A stretch of 64,000 bases of DNA, from assembly GCF_023277925.1 (NCBI RefSeq), contig NZ_CP063832.1, positions 682,001 through 746,000 of the forward strand, given 5' to 3'. The notes under the pieces were generated by a model that saw only the letters and a program-made list of their open reading frames with translations, was not told the DNA's origin and ran no database searches. The DNA comes from Pseudomonas entomophila (GTDB taxonomy: Bacteria > Pseudomonadota > Gammaproteobacteria > Pseudomonadales > Pseudomonadaceae). This document shows, in pieces, positions 9,090 to 17,949 of the stretch; position 1 is the first letter of the stretch; each line of letters starts with the position of its first letter. The position numbers and the translations under genes were made by a program.

Positions 9090-10247
9090 ATGCCTGCCTC
9101 GCGTCCCGAAACCCTTTTGCAGCGCCTGCTCCCGGCGCCCTTGAACATCCCTTCCAAAGAATGGCTGCGCGCCGGCATTGGCGCGCTGCTCGGCCTGTTC
9201 CTCGCCGGTTACCTGTGCAGCCTGGCCTATGGCCCATCCATCGCCTTGCACCTGCTTGGTCCGCTGGCGGCCTCGGCGGTGCTGGTGTTCGCCGTGCACT
9301 CCGGGCCCTTGGCCCAGCCCTGGCCGGTGCTGGGCAGCTACGCCCTGGCCGGGGTCGTGGGGTTGGCCATGCGCCAGGGTTTCGGCGACGGACTGTGGGT
9401 GGCGGCGGCTGCGCTGGGTATCGCGATCCTGGTGATGTGCCTGCTGCGCTGCCTGCACCCGCCCGGTGGTGGCGTTGCCGTGAGCGCAGTGCTGGCTGAC
9501 CCGGGGCTGGTGGCGCTGGGCGACCATTTGCTTGAGCCGGTGCTGCTCAACGCCCTGGTGCTGGTTGCCGTGGCGGTGCTTTACAACCGCCTCACCGGAG
9601 TGCGCTACCCAAAGGGCGCGGCGCCGCGCAAGGACCTTCACCACACCCGCGACCCACTGCCCAGTGAGCGGGTTGGTGTCAGCAGCGCCGACCTTGACCT
9701 GGCCCTGGCGGAGATCGGCGAGTTCGTCGACGTCACTCGCGACGAGCTCGAACGCATTGTCCTGGCCACTGAGCAGCATGCGTTGCAGCGCAGCCTGGGT
9801 GGCATCGATGCCGGCGCGGTGATGTCCCGCGATGTGCAGGTGGCAACGCCCCACACGACCCTTGAACAGGCCTGGAAGCTGCTGGCCAGCCATCACCTGC
9901 AGACCCTGCCGGTGCTGGACGAGGGGCGTCTGGTGGGCATCGTCGGTGTCGCCGATCTGGTCGATGCGGCCATGGCCCGTGGGCGCATCCGCTGGCGCAA
10001 CCTGTTGCGACGCCAGCCTGTGCGCCTGGCTCAGGTGATGAACCGCCAGGTGGTCAGCGTCACCCCCCGGCACCCGCTGGAACGCCTGTTGCCCTTGCTC
10101 GGCGAGCAGGGCCGGTACTGCCTGCCAGTGCTGGACGGTGAGCGTCTGGTCGGGGTGATCACCCAGACCGACCTGATCGCCGGGCTCAAGCGGCACCTGC
10201 TCACTGCTGCCGCGCAGGACTCAGATCAGCGAGTCCCAGCGTTGTGA
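9090..10247 (+). CDS. HPP family membrane protein with tandem CBS domains
   Basis: A 385-residue protein. The N-terminal HPP domain (about residues 20-165) has four or five membrane segments and contains the family-defining stretch RCLHPPGGGVAVSAVL. The soluble C-terminus carries two CBS domains, about residues 240-295 (VMSRDVQVATPHTTLEQAW) and 310-370 (VMNRQVVSVTPRHPLERLL). HPP proteins include plastid and cyanobacterial nitrite transporters; CBS pairs bind adenine nucleotides. An ion-transport role under energy control is plausible but unproven. I chose the ATG at 9090 because the frame upstream is REP and terminator sequence. Its 3' end overlaps the convergent LysR gene by 27 bases. Confidence 0.88.
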   Translation: MPASRPETLLQRLLPAPLNIPSKEWLRAGIGALLGLFLAGYLCSLAYGPSIALHLLGPLAASAVLVFAVHSGPLAQPWPVLGSYALAGVVGLAMRQGFGDGLWVAAAALGIAILVMCLLRCLHPPGGGVAVSAVLADPGLVALGDHLLEPVLLNALVLVAVAVLYNRLTGVRYPKGAAPRKDLHHTRDPLPSERVGVSSADLDLALAEIGEFVDVTRDELERIVLATEQHALQRSLGGIDAGAVMSRDVQVATPHTTLEQAWKLLASHHLQTLPVLDEGRLVGIVGVADLVDAAMARGRIRWRNLLRRQPVRLAQVMNRQVVSVTPRHPLERLLPLLGEQGRYCLPVLDGERLVGVITQTDLIAGLKRHLLTAAAQDSDQRVPAL

Positions 10248-11087
10248 CCAGTCGCTCTCGCCGGCCGCGACCAGCCGGCGCAGGATGGCGAAGGCCTGTT
10301 GCAGGGCCGCGCTGTCACGCTCGCGGGCATAGACCAGGTAGGTTGGGTAGGTGAACTCCGGTGCCTGGGGCACTCGCTCGAACACCCCGTTCTGCAGGTA
10401 GGCCTGCACTACACGCGTGCGGAAGTAACCGCTGCCGCCGCGGTCGAGGATGAACTGCAGCGCCAGCGGCCCGAGGTTGAAGCTCAGCGGCGCGCGTGCC
10501 AGGTCGGGTAGGGCGGCGTCGTGGCGGCGACGGAAGGCGGCGCCCCAGTCGATGTAGACATACGGCTCGGGCTGGTCGACCCGGCGGATGCGGATCAGCT
10601 TTTCCTCCATCAACTGCTCCACCTGCAGGCCCGGGCCGTACGTTGGCTGATACACCAGCGCGGCGTCCAGCAGCCCCATCTCCACCTTGCGCAACAGCGA
10701 CTCACCGTCGCTGACTTCGCTGCGGATGGCATGGTTGGGCATCGCCTGGTGCAGGGCGCTGACCCAGTCGAGCATCATCGGGTTGCCCAGGCTCACCTCG
10801 CCGCCCACATGCAGCACCTGCTGGCAGCCTTGTGGCAGCGGCAGGTCCCGGCGTGCGGCTTCCCAGGTCTGCACCAGCTGGTTGGCGTAGCTGACGAACG
10901 CCTCGCCGTCGGCGGTCAGGCTGGCGCCACTGCGGTTGCGCACGAACAACTGGCAGCCCAGTTGCTGCTCCAGGCGCTGCACGCGGGCGGTGATGGCAGT
11001 CTGCGACACGAACAGGCGTTCGGCGGCGGCCACCAGGCTGCCGCAACGGACGATTTCCAGGAAAGTACGGGCCTGATCAATATCCAT
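10221..11087 (-). CDS. LysR-family transcriptional regulator
   Basis: A 288-residue regulator with the N-terminal winged helix-turn-helix (DQARTFLEIVRCGSLVAAAE, SQTAITARVQRLEQQLGCQL) and a substrate-binding domain from about residue 90. It is convergent with the HPP gene and overlaps its last 27 bases. Its own promoter faces the PD-(D/E)XK gene, which is on the same strand upstream, so no obvious divergent target is present. The target and the inducer are unknown. Confidence 0.93.
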   Translation of the reverse strand: MDIDQARTFLEIVRCGSLVAAAERLFVSQTAITARVQRLEQQLGCQLFVRNRSGASLTADGEAFVSYANQLVQTWEAARRDLPLPQGCQQVLHVGGEVSLGNPMMLDWVSALHQAMPNHAIRSEVSDGESLLRKVEMGLLDAALVYQPTYGPGLQVEQLMEEKLIRIRRVDQPEPYVYIDWGAAFRRRHDAALPDLARAPLSFNLGPLALQFILDRGGSGYFRTRVVQAYLQNGVFERVPQAPEFTYPTYLVYARERDSAALQQAFAILRRLVAAGESDWSQRWDSLI

Positions 11088-11149
11088 GGTTGCTCGGTTG
11101 TATCAATAATTTCGTACGGAGGTTGTGGGTCCCACCAGAGGAGCAGGTT

Positions 11150-12841
11150 TCAGGTACGCGTGCTCCATGTTGTTCCTGGCTTATAGCTGATATAGCTGCC
11201 GTTCCAATGAGTTGAATAGATTTCATAGAGGTCTTGCAAGAATGGCACGTTGGCGGCAATGAAGTCGTAGTAGCCGGAATTAATATAAAATGCCGGTTCC
11301 ATTTCCCAATCCACATCCGTGAGTTCGTAGACGTGTTCGCTGTCGTCGTTCGAATCGACTTTATAAGAGGCATAGCGCATGCCTATATCTTTGGCGATCT
11401 TGGCGTCACGGGGCTCATACCCTCCCCAGTTGAGGTTGTGGAGGAAACCCAGGGGGGTGTTGTCATAGTATTCACGTAGCACTCCACCAAATGAAGGGGC
11501 TTTGCCAGTGGGTCTCATAGTGCCAAAGTAGATACCCTCAATTACGTCGTCGCGCTGTACGCTTATTGTGTACCTTGGTAGATAATTTTCGTCATCTTTA
11601 CTGATCAGTAGGTAGAGCGAAAGGCAGAGATTGCTAGGGTTGTAGACGTCTATCGTGACGCGTGTTTTTGCATCTTCGGTAATGTGCTCTTCGAGGATGC
11701 GTAAAATATGTATCCGCCAGGCTGGGTTTCCCGCGAGGCAGCGGTTAATTGCATTTTTTACCTCCAGGCTTTCTGATTTTACGGCTGGATTGAAGGTCCT
11801 GTAGTATTTTTGCGGGCGGTTTCCATCGTTCCCCATCAGGTCGTTGATGATGGCCTCGTCATGTAAGGCGTGGTTGGCCAGTAGCGTCCCGTATCTGCGA
11901 GTTTCCAGGATTTCGGCGCCCTCGCCGAAAATCAGTTCCATGAATTTTGCACTGTAGCCGATCTCGGCATAGTCGCTCCTGATACAAGGCCCTGCTGCAA
12001 AGGCATTCTCATGAAGCATGCACAGTCTTTCATCGCTGCCCTTTGTGTGGCTGAGGGTTGCTTTCGTCTCCTCGTAAGATGCGGTCGTGCAGTGCTGCTC
12101 GATAATTGCAAGGCACTCGGATTCCGTAAGTTGTAGGCAGGCGAAGTAAAGGCTGTAGACATATTGAGGTAGTGACTTGACGATTTCTTCTCGCGGCCTC
12201 ATTGCGTGAGGATGAACCTTGTCCATGACATCCATAATCAGGTCCATTCTTCGGGTTCTTGTCTGGAACTCAATGGGGTTTTTTATGATGATCAGGGTAT
12301 AGCTTTCAATTTTTTTGGCTGAACAGCTTTTTTCGTAGTCAGCGATTCCGGCGGCGAGAGATTCCTTGCTGGTATACAGCGTCAACTCATGCCAAGGGGC
12401 AAATATCCTGTCGTCAGATACTTTGACTGGGGTGACAGGCGTGGCAGCTATTGGGCAATAGTCCGCAGTGACCTGTAACTGAAAACCGCTGACCTCACAT
12501 GCGATGCGTTGTGTGAAAGATGAGAAGGGGACGAGTAACTCCACCCACTCCGTGGAGACGATGACAAGTCGTATTTCCGAGTCCTTTGCGCATATTTTCA
12601 GCTTGAATGCCTCAAGGTACTTCAATAACTCGTGGAGTGCTTCGCGACTAGCGGCGTTGCTCCTTTTCAGCTCAATGAGTACATATTTCCCATTGGTGTC
12701 CAGGGCCAATATGTCAACGAAACCGCGCGTGCCGTGGGGGTTAGGTAAATAAGCTTCGATGTCGAGCAGCTTGAGCCCGGGCTCGATCAGATGCAACTTT
12801 TCTGCCAGATTGTCGCGTATTTTCGGCTCAACTCGTTCCAT
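11150..12841 (-). CDS. Unrecognised protein with N-terminal PD-(D/E)XK (NucS-like) nuclease motif
   Basis: A 563-residue soluble protein. The first 110 residues look like the nuclease fold found in NucS and Card1-type proteins: GFVDILALD supplies Asp43, and YVLIELKRS supplies Glu57 and Lys59, giving the D-x13-ExK spacing; LHELLKYLEAF follows as the usual helix. The remaining 450 residues are not recognised; they contain several cysteines, an acidic central helical part and a C-terminal part rich in aromatic residues. The gene is visibly AT-richer than both neighbours and uses many codons ending in A or T, which suggests horizontal transfer. There is no partner gene. Card1-type and NucS-type nucleases act in defence and repair, so a single-gene antiphage function is a reasonable hypothesis only. 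Confidence 0.75.
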   Translation of the reverse strand: MERVEPKIRDNLAEKLHLIEPGLKLLDIEAYLPNPHGTRGFVDILALDTNGKYVLIELKRSNAASREALHELLKYLEAFKLKICAKDSEIRLVIVSTEWVELLVPFSSFTQRIACEVSGFQLQVTADYCPIAATPVTPVKVSDDRIFAPWHELTLYTSKESLAAGIADYEKSCSAKKIESYTLIIIKNPIEFQTRTRRMDLIMDVMDKVHPHAMRPREEIVKSLPQYVYSLYFACLQLTESECLAIIEQHCTTASYEETKATLSHTKGSDERLCMLHENAFAAGPCIRSDYAEIGYSAKFMELIFGEGAEILETRRYGTLLANHALHDEAIINDLMGNDGNRPQKYYRTFNPAVKSESLEVKNAINRCLAGNPAWRIHILRILEEHITEDAKTRVTIDVYNPSNLCLSLYLLISKDDENYLPRYTISVQRDDVIEGIYFGTMRPTGKAPSFGGVLREYYDNTPLGFLHNLNWGGYEPRDAKIAKDIGMRYASYKVDSNDDSEHVYELTDVDWEMEPAFYINSGYYDFIAANVPFLQDLYEIYSTHWNGSYISYKPGTTWSTRT

Positions 12842-12945
12842 GAAGATCGTCCAGTCTCTGAGGCGTCGGTGGTGGTGTGCGCAATCATATAGACTGCGGA
12901 GTTTCGTGCAGGCGTCAGTGTGTCACAGTTTGTTTATGCGACGCG

Positions 12946-14238
12946 TCACCAGTTAGCGATCTCAAAGGTCAGTTCATTGAATCCTGGGCGTTCCAGAACC
13001 TTGGGGTGCTGACATTGTCTTGCCATTGCGAATAGGCGTGTATCGAATACTTGGAAGTGCGTCAACAGTTCTTCGACAAGGATACCGAATGCCCTTACTT
13101 CCATGCGTTCTAGCGCCTGTGCCCGAAGGCTGTTGTCCTGTGGATGGAACGAGGCGGCGCCGAAATCCCCCAGCAGGCATTGACCTTCCCCGTCGGAGAG
13201 GATGTTGTGGGCGTACAGGTCGCCATGGCTCAGACCGCGCCCATGCAGGTGCGCGCACACCGAGGCGATGCCGCTGGCCAGTCGAAGCACGCCCGTCAGG
13301 GGCAGCGCTATCGTTTTGGCATAGCGGTCGCGGGTGCAGCTGTCGAGGCTGGGTGGGCCGGCCAGGTTGCGCCAGTGCGGGGCGATCAGGTGCATCACCA
13401 GGGCAGGCAGCTGTTGTGGGTGATCATCGATACGGCCGGCCAGGCGCACCAGGTTCGGATGATCGCCGGCAGCGATGCAGGCGCTCATTTCCGCCAGGGG
13501 GGAGCCATCGCTGGTGAGCGCGCCCTTGTACAGCTTGACCGCCATCGACGCATCCTGGCCTTGACAGGTGGCGCGGTGGATCACGCCAGAGGCGCCCTGG
13601 CCCAATACGTGTTCGAGGTGAACATCCTGCCAGGCGATCCGTGGGCAGTGCCCTTCTGCGGTGGGCGCGACGAAGCCCTCCGGCATCGGGTTGTCGGCAT
13701 AGGCCAGCCAAGCCAGGCTGGGCATGCGCAGCAGCCAGTCGGGCAGGGCCGGCAAGCGATTGCTGGCGATGCGCAGCAGTTCAAGCCGTTCGCAACGGGC
13801 GAGGCCCTCGGGCAGGGCGGTGAGGCGGTTGCCGGCGAGCATCAGCTTTTGCAGCCAGGCGCAGTCGCCCAAGGCCTCCGGCAGCGTTTCCAATGCGTTT
13901 TCGGTAAGGATCAGTGCCCGCAGGCTGGCAGGCAGCGCTTGGGCGGTAACGAGCTGGATCCGGTTGTCGCGAAAACCCACCGTTTCGAGGTTCGCGCAAC
14001 GTCCCAGCGCCTTTGGTAACTCGGTAAAGCGATTGCCGGAGCAGAACAGCACTTTCAACCGTGTCAGGCGGTGCAGGTCGTCAGGCAATTCGCTCAGTGC
14101 GTTGTTGCTGAGGTTAAGCACTTCCAGGCTGTCGGCCAGCGTGAAGATCTCATGGGGAAACGTGGTGAGGCCTTGTTCAAGGTCAAGGCGGGTGATGCCG
14201 CGCAGGCGGCCGGCGCGCAGGTCGTCGAGGTTGTGCAT
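12946..14238 (-). CDS. Leucine-rich-repeat protein with C-terminal Ser/Thr-type protein kinase domain
   Basis: A 430-residue fusion. Residues 1-200 hold about seven leucine-rich repeats of 22-23 residues (LEVLNLSNNALSELPDDLHR and similar). A kinase domain follows from about residue 205: glycine loop LGQGASGVIHRA, Lys in MAVKLYKG near residue 233, catalytic loop HGDLYAHNIL near residue 337 (HGD replaces the usual HRD) and GDFGAAS for the metal-binding DFG motif. There is no signal peptide or membrane segment. The combination is eukaryote-like and rare in bacteria, though known in pseudomonads. The ATG at 14238 is chosen for good protein start; upstream in-frame ATGs at 14268 and 14298 exist and none has a strong ribosome-binding site. 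Confidence 0.88.
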   Translation of the reverse strand: MHNLDDLRAGRLRGITRLDLEQGLTTFPHEIFTLADSLEVLNLSNNALSELPDDLHRLTRLKVLFCSGNRFTELPKALGRCANLETVGFRDNRIQLVTAQALPASLRALILTENALETLPEALGDCAWLQKLMLAGNRLTALPEGLARCERLELLRIASNRLPALPDWLLRMPSLAWLAYADNPMPEGFVAPTAEGHCPRIAWQDVHLEHVLGQGASGVIHRATCQGQDASMAVKLYKGALTSDGSPLAEMSACIAAGDHPNLVRLAGRIDDHPQQLPALVMHLIAPHWRNLAGPPSLDSCTRDRYAKTIALPLTGVLRLASGIASVCAHLHGRGLSHGDLYAHNILSDGEGQCLLGDFGAASFHPQDNSLRAQALERMEVRAFGILVEELLTHFQVFDTRLFAMARQCQHPKVLERPGFNELTFEIANW

Positions 14239-14392
14239 GGAACGGGTCTGGAGTCGGCGGGCAGCCATTCTAGCCAGATGGCCACTGCAAATCTGCATAT
14301 GGGTTGCGACTTAAGTCAAATGGCAGGCTGCAGGCACCGGTCCATACTCAGATTTCGCCCTTCTATAACAACAAGTACCGGGTTGCGAACCA

Positions 14393-16282
14393 ATGACCTA
14401 CCAGCACAGCTACGCCCGCTCCATCAGCGATCCCGCCGCCTTCTGGCAAGCCCAGGCCGAACAGCTTGCCTGGCACCGCAAACCCTCGCTCACCTTGCAG
14501 GACAACCCCGACGGTACCCACCGCTGGTTTGCCGATGGCCGGCTGAACAGCTGCCACCTGGCCCTCGACCACCAGATCGATCAGGGGCGTGGCGAGCAGT
14601 TGGCGCTGATCTACGACTCGCCGGTGACCGGCGTGCAGCAGGCGTTCACCTACAACCAGTTGCGGGACGAAGTCGCGCGCCTGGCTGGCTTGTTGCGCTC
14701 GCTGGGTGTGAACAAGGGCGATGGGGTGATCATCTACATGCCCATGGTGCCCCAGGCGGCGATGGCCATGCTCGCCTGCGCGCGGATCGGCGCGGTGCAC
14801 TCGGTGGTGTTTGGTGGCTTTGCCGCCAACGAGCTGGCCCTGCGCATCGACGATGCGCGGCCTACGTTGTTGCTCACGGCCTCCTGCGGGCTGGAGTTCG
14901 ACCGGGTCATCGAATACAAGCCACTGGTCGATCGTGCCCTACAACTGGCCCGGCACCAGCCGCGGCATGTGCTGGTGCTGCAGCGTCCACAGGCAAAGGC
15001 CCAGTTGCAAGCGGGCCGCGACCTGGACTGGGCGTCGGCCTTGGCGGGCGTCGCGCCGGTTGCCCCGGTGGAACTGGACGCGGGCGACCCGCTGTACATC
15101 ATGTATACCTCCGGCACCACCGGCAAACCCAAGGGCATCGTGCGTGAGAACGGCGGCAACGCCGTGGCCCTGTGCTACGCCATGCGCCATGTCTATGGCA
15201 TGCAGGCGGGCGATGTGTGGTGGGGGATTTCCGATGTGGGCTGGGTGGTCGGCCATTCGCTGATCGTCTACGGGCCGCTGATGAGCGGCTGCACCACGGT
15301 GTTCTACGAAGGCAAGCCGATCCGCACCCCGGACGCCTCGGCCTATTGGCGGGTGGTGGAGCAGTACAAGGTCAATGGCGTGTTCTGCGCGCCCACCGCG
15401 ATGCGTGCGATCCGCAAGGAAGACCCGGAAGGTGAGCTGATCCGCCGCCACGACCTGGGGTCGCTGCGCCAGTTGTTCCTGGCGGGCGAGAAGCTCGATT
15501 CCAGCACCCATGAATGGCTGGAGCGCGTCAGCGGCAAGCCGGTGCACGACCATTGGTGGCAGACCGAGACCGGTTGGCCGGTAACCGCGCCCTGCGTGGG
15601 GTTGGAGGGCAGTGCCGCCCGGCCAGGGTCGAGCAACCGTGCGGTGCCGGGGTACAACGTGCAGGTGTTGGATGACGAGGGCAAGCTTCTAGGGCCTAAC
15701 CAGCAGGGGGCCATCGTGATCGCCTTGCCGCTGCCGCCCGGTTGCAGCCAGACGCTCTGGGGCGATCACCAACGCTATCTGGACGCCTACCTGCGCACCT
15801 ATCCGGGCTATTACCACACCGGCGACGGTGGTTACCTGGATGACGACGGCTTCGTCTACATCATGGGGCGCACCGATGACGTGATAAATGTCTCCGGCCA
15901 TCGCCTGTCCACGGGCGAGATGGAGGACCTGGTGGCGCGTCATCCGGCGGTGGCCGAATGCGCGGTGATCGGCGTGCATGACGAAATCAAGGGGCAGGTG
16001 CCGCTGGCGCTGGTGGTGCTCAAGGACGGGCAAGGCATCAGCGAGGCACAGTTGCAGGGCGAACTGGTGGCCAGTGTGCGCGAGCAGATCGGCGCGTTGG
16101 CCTGCTTCAACCGCGTGCGGCGGGTCAAGCGCCTGCCCAAGACCCGCTCGGGCAAGATTCTGCGGGCGGTGCTGCGCAAAATTGCCGACGGGCAGGACTA
16201 CGTAGCGCCCTCGACCCTCGACGATCCGGCGGTGCTGGGGGAGATCGAAGGGGTGCTGGCGGATTTGCCCAGGGCGGGTTGA
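14393..16282 (+). CDS. prpE: Propionyl-CoA synthetase (propionate-CoA ligase)
   Basis: Acyl-CoA synthetase of the AMP-forming class, making propionyl-CoA from propionate, ATP and CoA in the cytosol. The 629-residue length fits PrpE. Motifs: P-loop YTSGTTGKPKGIVR (about residues 238-251), WWQTETGWP for adenylate binding, YHTGDGG, the hinge GRTDDVINVSGHR and the C-terminal PKTRSGKILR with the catalytic, acetylatable lysine near residue 590. The WWGISDVGWVVGHS segment is also typical. It is the only gene of propionate catabolism here apart from acnB, whose 2-methylisocitrate activity belongs to the same pathway. An acetyl-CoA synthetase cannot be excluded but the fit is poorer. Confidence 0.9.
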   Translation: MTYQHSYARSISDPAAFWQAQAEQLAWHRKPSLTLQDNPDGTHRWFADGRLNSCHLALDHQIDQGRGEQLALIYDSPVTGVQQAFTYNQLRDEVARLAGLLRSLGVNKGDGVIIYMPMVPQAAMAMLACARIGAVHSVVFGGFAANELALRIDDARPTLLLTASCGLEFDRVIEYKPLVDRALQLARHQPRHVLVLQRPQAKAQLQAGRDLDWASALAGVAPVAPVELDAGDPLYIMYTSGTTGKPKGIVRENGGNAVALCYAMRHVYGMQAGDVWWGISDVGWVVGHSLIVYGPLMSGCTTVFYEGKPIRTPDASAYWRVVEQYKVNGVFCAPTAMRAIRKEDPEGELIRRHDLGSLRQLFLAGEKLDSSTHEWLERVSGKPVHDHWWQTETGWPVTAPCVGLEGSAARPGSSNRAVPGYNVQVLDDEGKLLGPNQQGAIVIALPLPPGCSQTLWGDHQRYLDAYLRTYPGYYHTGDGGYLDDDGFVYIMGRTDDVINVSGHRLSTGEMEDLVARHPAVAECAVIGVHDEIKGQVPLALVVLKDGQGISEAQLQGELVASVREQIGALACFNRVRRVKRLPKTRSGKILRAVLRKIADGQDYVAPSTLDDPAVLGEIEGVLADLPRAG

Positions 16283-16305
16283 ACCCATTGACCTGACACG
16301 GCCTC

Positions 16306-16391
16306 TGTAGGAGCGGCTTCAGCCGCGATCTCCCGCGAAGCGGGTGCCAGGCACCGCGATGCCTGCATCGCGGCTGAAGCCGCTCCTACAG
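16306..16391. repeat. REP pair between prpE and the AFG1/ZapE gene
   Basis: Facing units tgtaggagcggcttcagccg (16306-16325) and cggctgaagccgctcctaca (16370-16389) lie between the convergent gene ends, with a further internal hairpin (gcgggtgccaggcaccgcga) in the spacer. Confidence 0.8.
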
Positions 16392-16414
16392 GGATGGATT
16401 GCCCCGCGGTATCG

Positions 16415-17488
16415 TCAGGCCGGGCCAATCCGATGCAGCTGCCCCAGTCGGCTTCGTGTACGCATCAAATCGGCGAGCGCCCCGCCAAGGCTCTGCTCCA
16501 GCGGCCGCTGGCCGATCACAGTTACCCGGCAGTCCTGGTCATACAGCACATCCACCAGGTTGACGAACCGCTGTTGCGCGGCGAGCGAGCACTCGGCCAG
16601 GTCGTCCAGGCCATCGATGATCCAGTGCTCGAAACGTTCGGCCAGCGCCAGATAGTCGATCACTGCGGTGGGCTGTTCGCACAGGTCATCGAAGGCGAAC
16701 ATCACCTGCCGATCTTCGCAGGCCAAGGCGCGCAGCGGCCGCTTGTTGATGTCCAGCAGGCATGGCGTAGTTGTCGGCAGCGCCAGCGCCTGGCGCTGTT
16801 GCGCGGAGCCAGGCCATACGTAATGCCCCCGGGTGAAGCGCTGCTGCTCACGGTTGGCCGGCAGGCTGCGAAAATCCGTGTCGCCCCCGACTTCAAGTAC
16901 CTGCATGCGGCTGTTGATCAGGCGGATCACCGGCAGGAAGCGTTCGTGGTACAGCGGGTTCGGCAGCAGCCCTTCGGGGGCGTAGTTGGAGGTCACCAGC
17001 AGGTGTACGCCGCGTTGGAACAGGGTGCTGAACAGCCGGGTGAGGAGCATGGCATCGCCGATGTCGTGCACATGGAACTCATCGAAGCACAGCACCTGGC
17101 AATCGCCCAGCAGCACGTCGAGGGTCGCCCCCAACGCATCGTCCAGTGCCCGGTGATGGTGCATGCCCTGGTGCAGGCGGGCGAAGAAGTCATGGAAATG
17201 CAGGCGTCGCTTGGCAGGCGTGGGCACGGCCTGGAAGAAACCGTCGAGCAGCCAGCTCTTGCCGCGCCCCACCGCGCCATGCAGATACAGGCTGCGCGGC
17301 TCACCCGTGTCGAGCGTGGCCAGTGTGCGGGCCATGGCTTCGATCACCCGCTTCTGGCTGTCGCTCAGGGTGTAGCCATGCTCGATCGCCTTTTGCTGGA
17401 AGTGGCCTGGCAGCGCGCTGTCCCCGACGGGTTCGCTGCGCAGGCGCTGGCTGAGTTGGCGCAGTGGAGCGGGAATCCAGGTGGACAA
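16415..17488 (-). CDS. zapE: AFG1/ZapE-family AAA ATPase
   Basis: A 357-residue ATPase. Walker A is GAVGRGKSWLLD near residue 75 and Walker B is VLCFDEFHVHDIGDAM near residue 133, with the sensor TSNYAPEGL afterwards; these are hallmarks of the AFG1/LACE1/ZapE family. ZapE in E. coli associates with FtsZ during constriction, while mitochondrial AFG1 handles misfolded proteins. I prefer the TTG at 17488 because GAGGA stands ten bases before it and the product then begins at the family's usual position; the first in-frame ATG is at 17572. It is slightly shorter than the E. coli protein. Confidence 0.85.
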   Translation of the reverse strand: MSTWIPAPLRQLSQRLRSEPVGDSALPGHFQQKAIEHGYTLSDSQKRVIEAMARTLATLDTGEPRSLYLHGAVGRGKSWLLDGFFQAVPTPAKRRLHFHDFFARLHQGMHHHRALDDALGATLDVLLGDCQVLCFDEFHVHDIGDAMLLTRLFSTLFQRGVHLLVTSNYAPEGLLPNPLYHERFLPVIRLINSRMQVLEVGGDTDFRSLPANREQQRFTRGHYVWPGSAQQRQALALPTTTPCLLDINKRPLRALACEDRQVMFAFDDLCEQPTAVIDYLALAERFEHWIIDGLDDLAECSLAAQQRFVNLVDVLYDQDCRVTVIGQRPLEQSLGGALADLMRTRSRLGQLHRIGPA

Positions 17489-17605
17489 GGGGCAGGTTCC
17501 TCGAACAGGGACGGGCAGGGCGCAGCTTGCGCGAGCGCGGGCATTTTGACCAATCGAGAATGTGCCGGGCAATGATCGTGAAATGCGATAGGTAGGCGGC
17601 CCTTT

Positions 17606-17848
17606 TCAGCCCTTGTGTTCAAGCTGGCGCTCGATCATGTACTTGATCGCCAGGCGGCGCTCCTTGAGGTGGCGCAGGTCGTCATCGACGAAGTTGCCCG
17701 CCGAGATCGATTCGGCGGCCAGCACCTGGTTGTCGATGTCGATGTACTCGTCCAGCAGGCGGTCGAGTTGCGGGTCCTGTTGGCGGCGTTGCTGGACGAT
17801 TTCGCGGGGGTAGTGCAGGTCCTGGTAGAGGTCATGGGAAACTGGCAT
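17606..17848 (-). CDS. YdcH family protein (DUF465)
   Basis: An 80-residue all-helical, charged protein with the pattern L....DPQLDRLLDEYIDIDNQV and LKERRLAIKYMIERQL, which fits the DUF465/YdcH family of small coiled-coil proteins of unknown function. A strong AAGGAGG sequence precedes the ATG by six bases. It lies upstream of zapE on the same strand with a gap of 117 bases. Confidence 0.85.
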   Translation of the reverse strand: MPVSHDLYQDLHYPREIVQQRRQQDPQLDRLLDEYIDIDNQVLAAESISAGNFVDDDLRHLKERRLAIKYMIERQLEHKG

Positions 17849-17949
17849 GGCGCCCTCCTTGTGATGCGCAGATGGGGTCTATCTGATTGGAAGGGGGGAA
17901 TGCGATTGCGTTGAGGCGCGTCGGGGGAAAAGCGACGAGTGGTCAGCGC

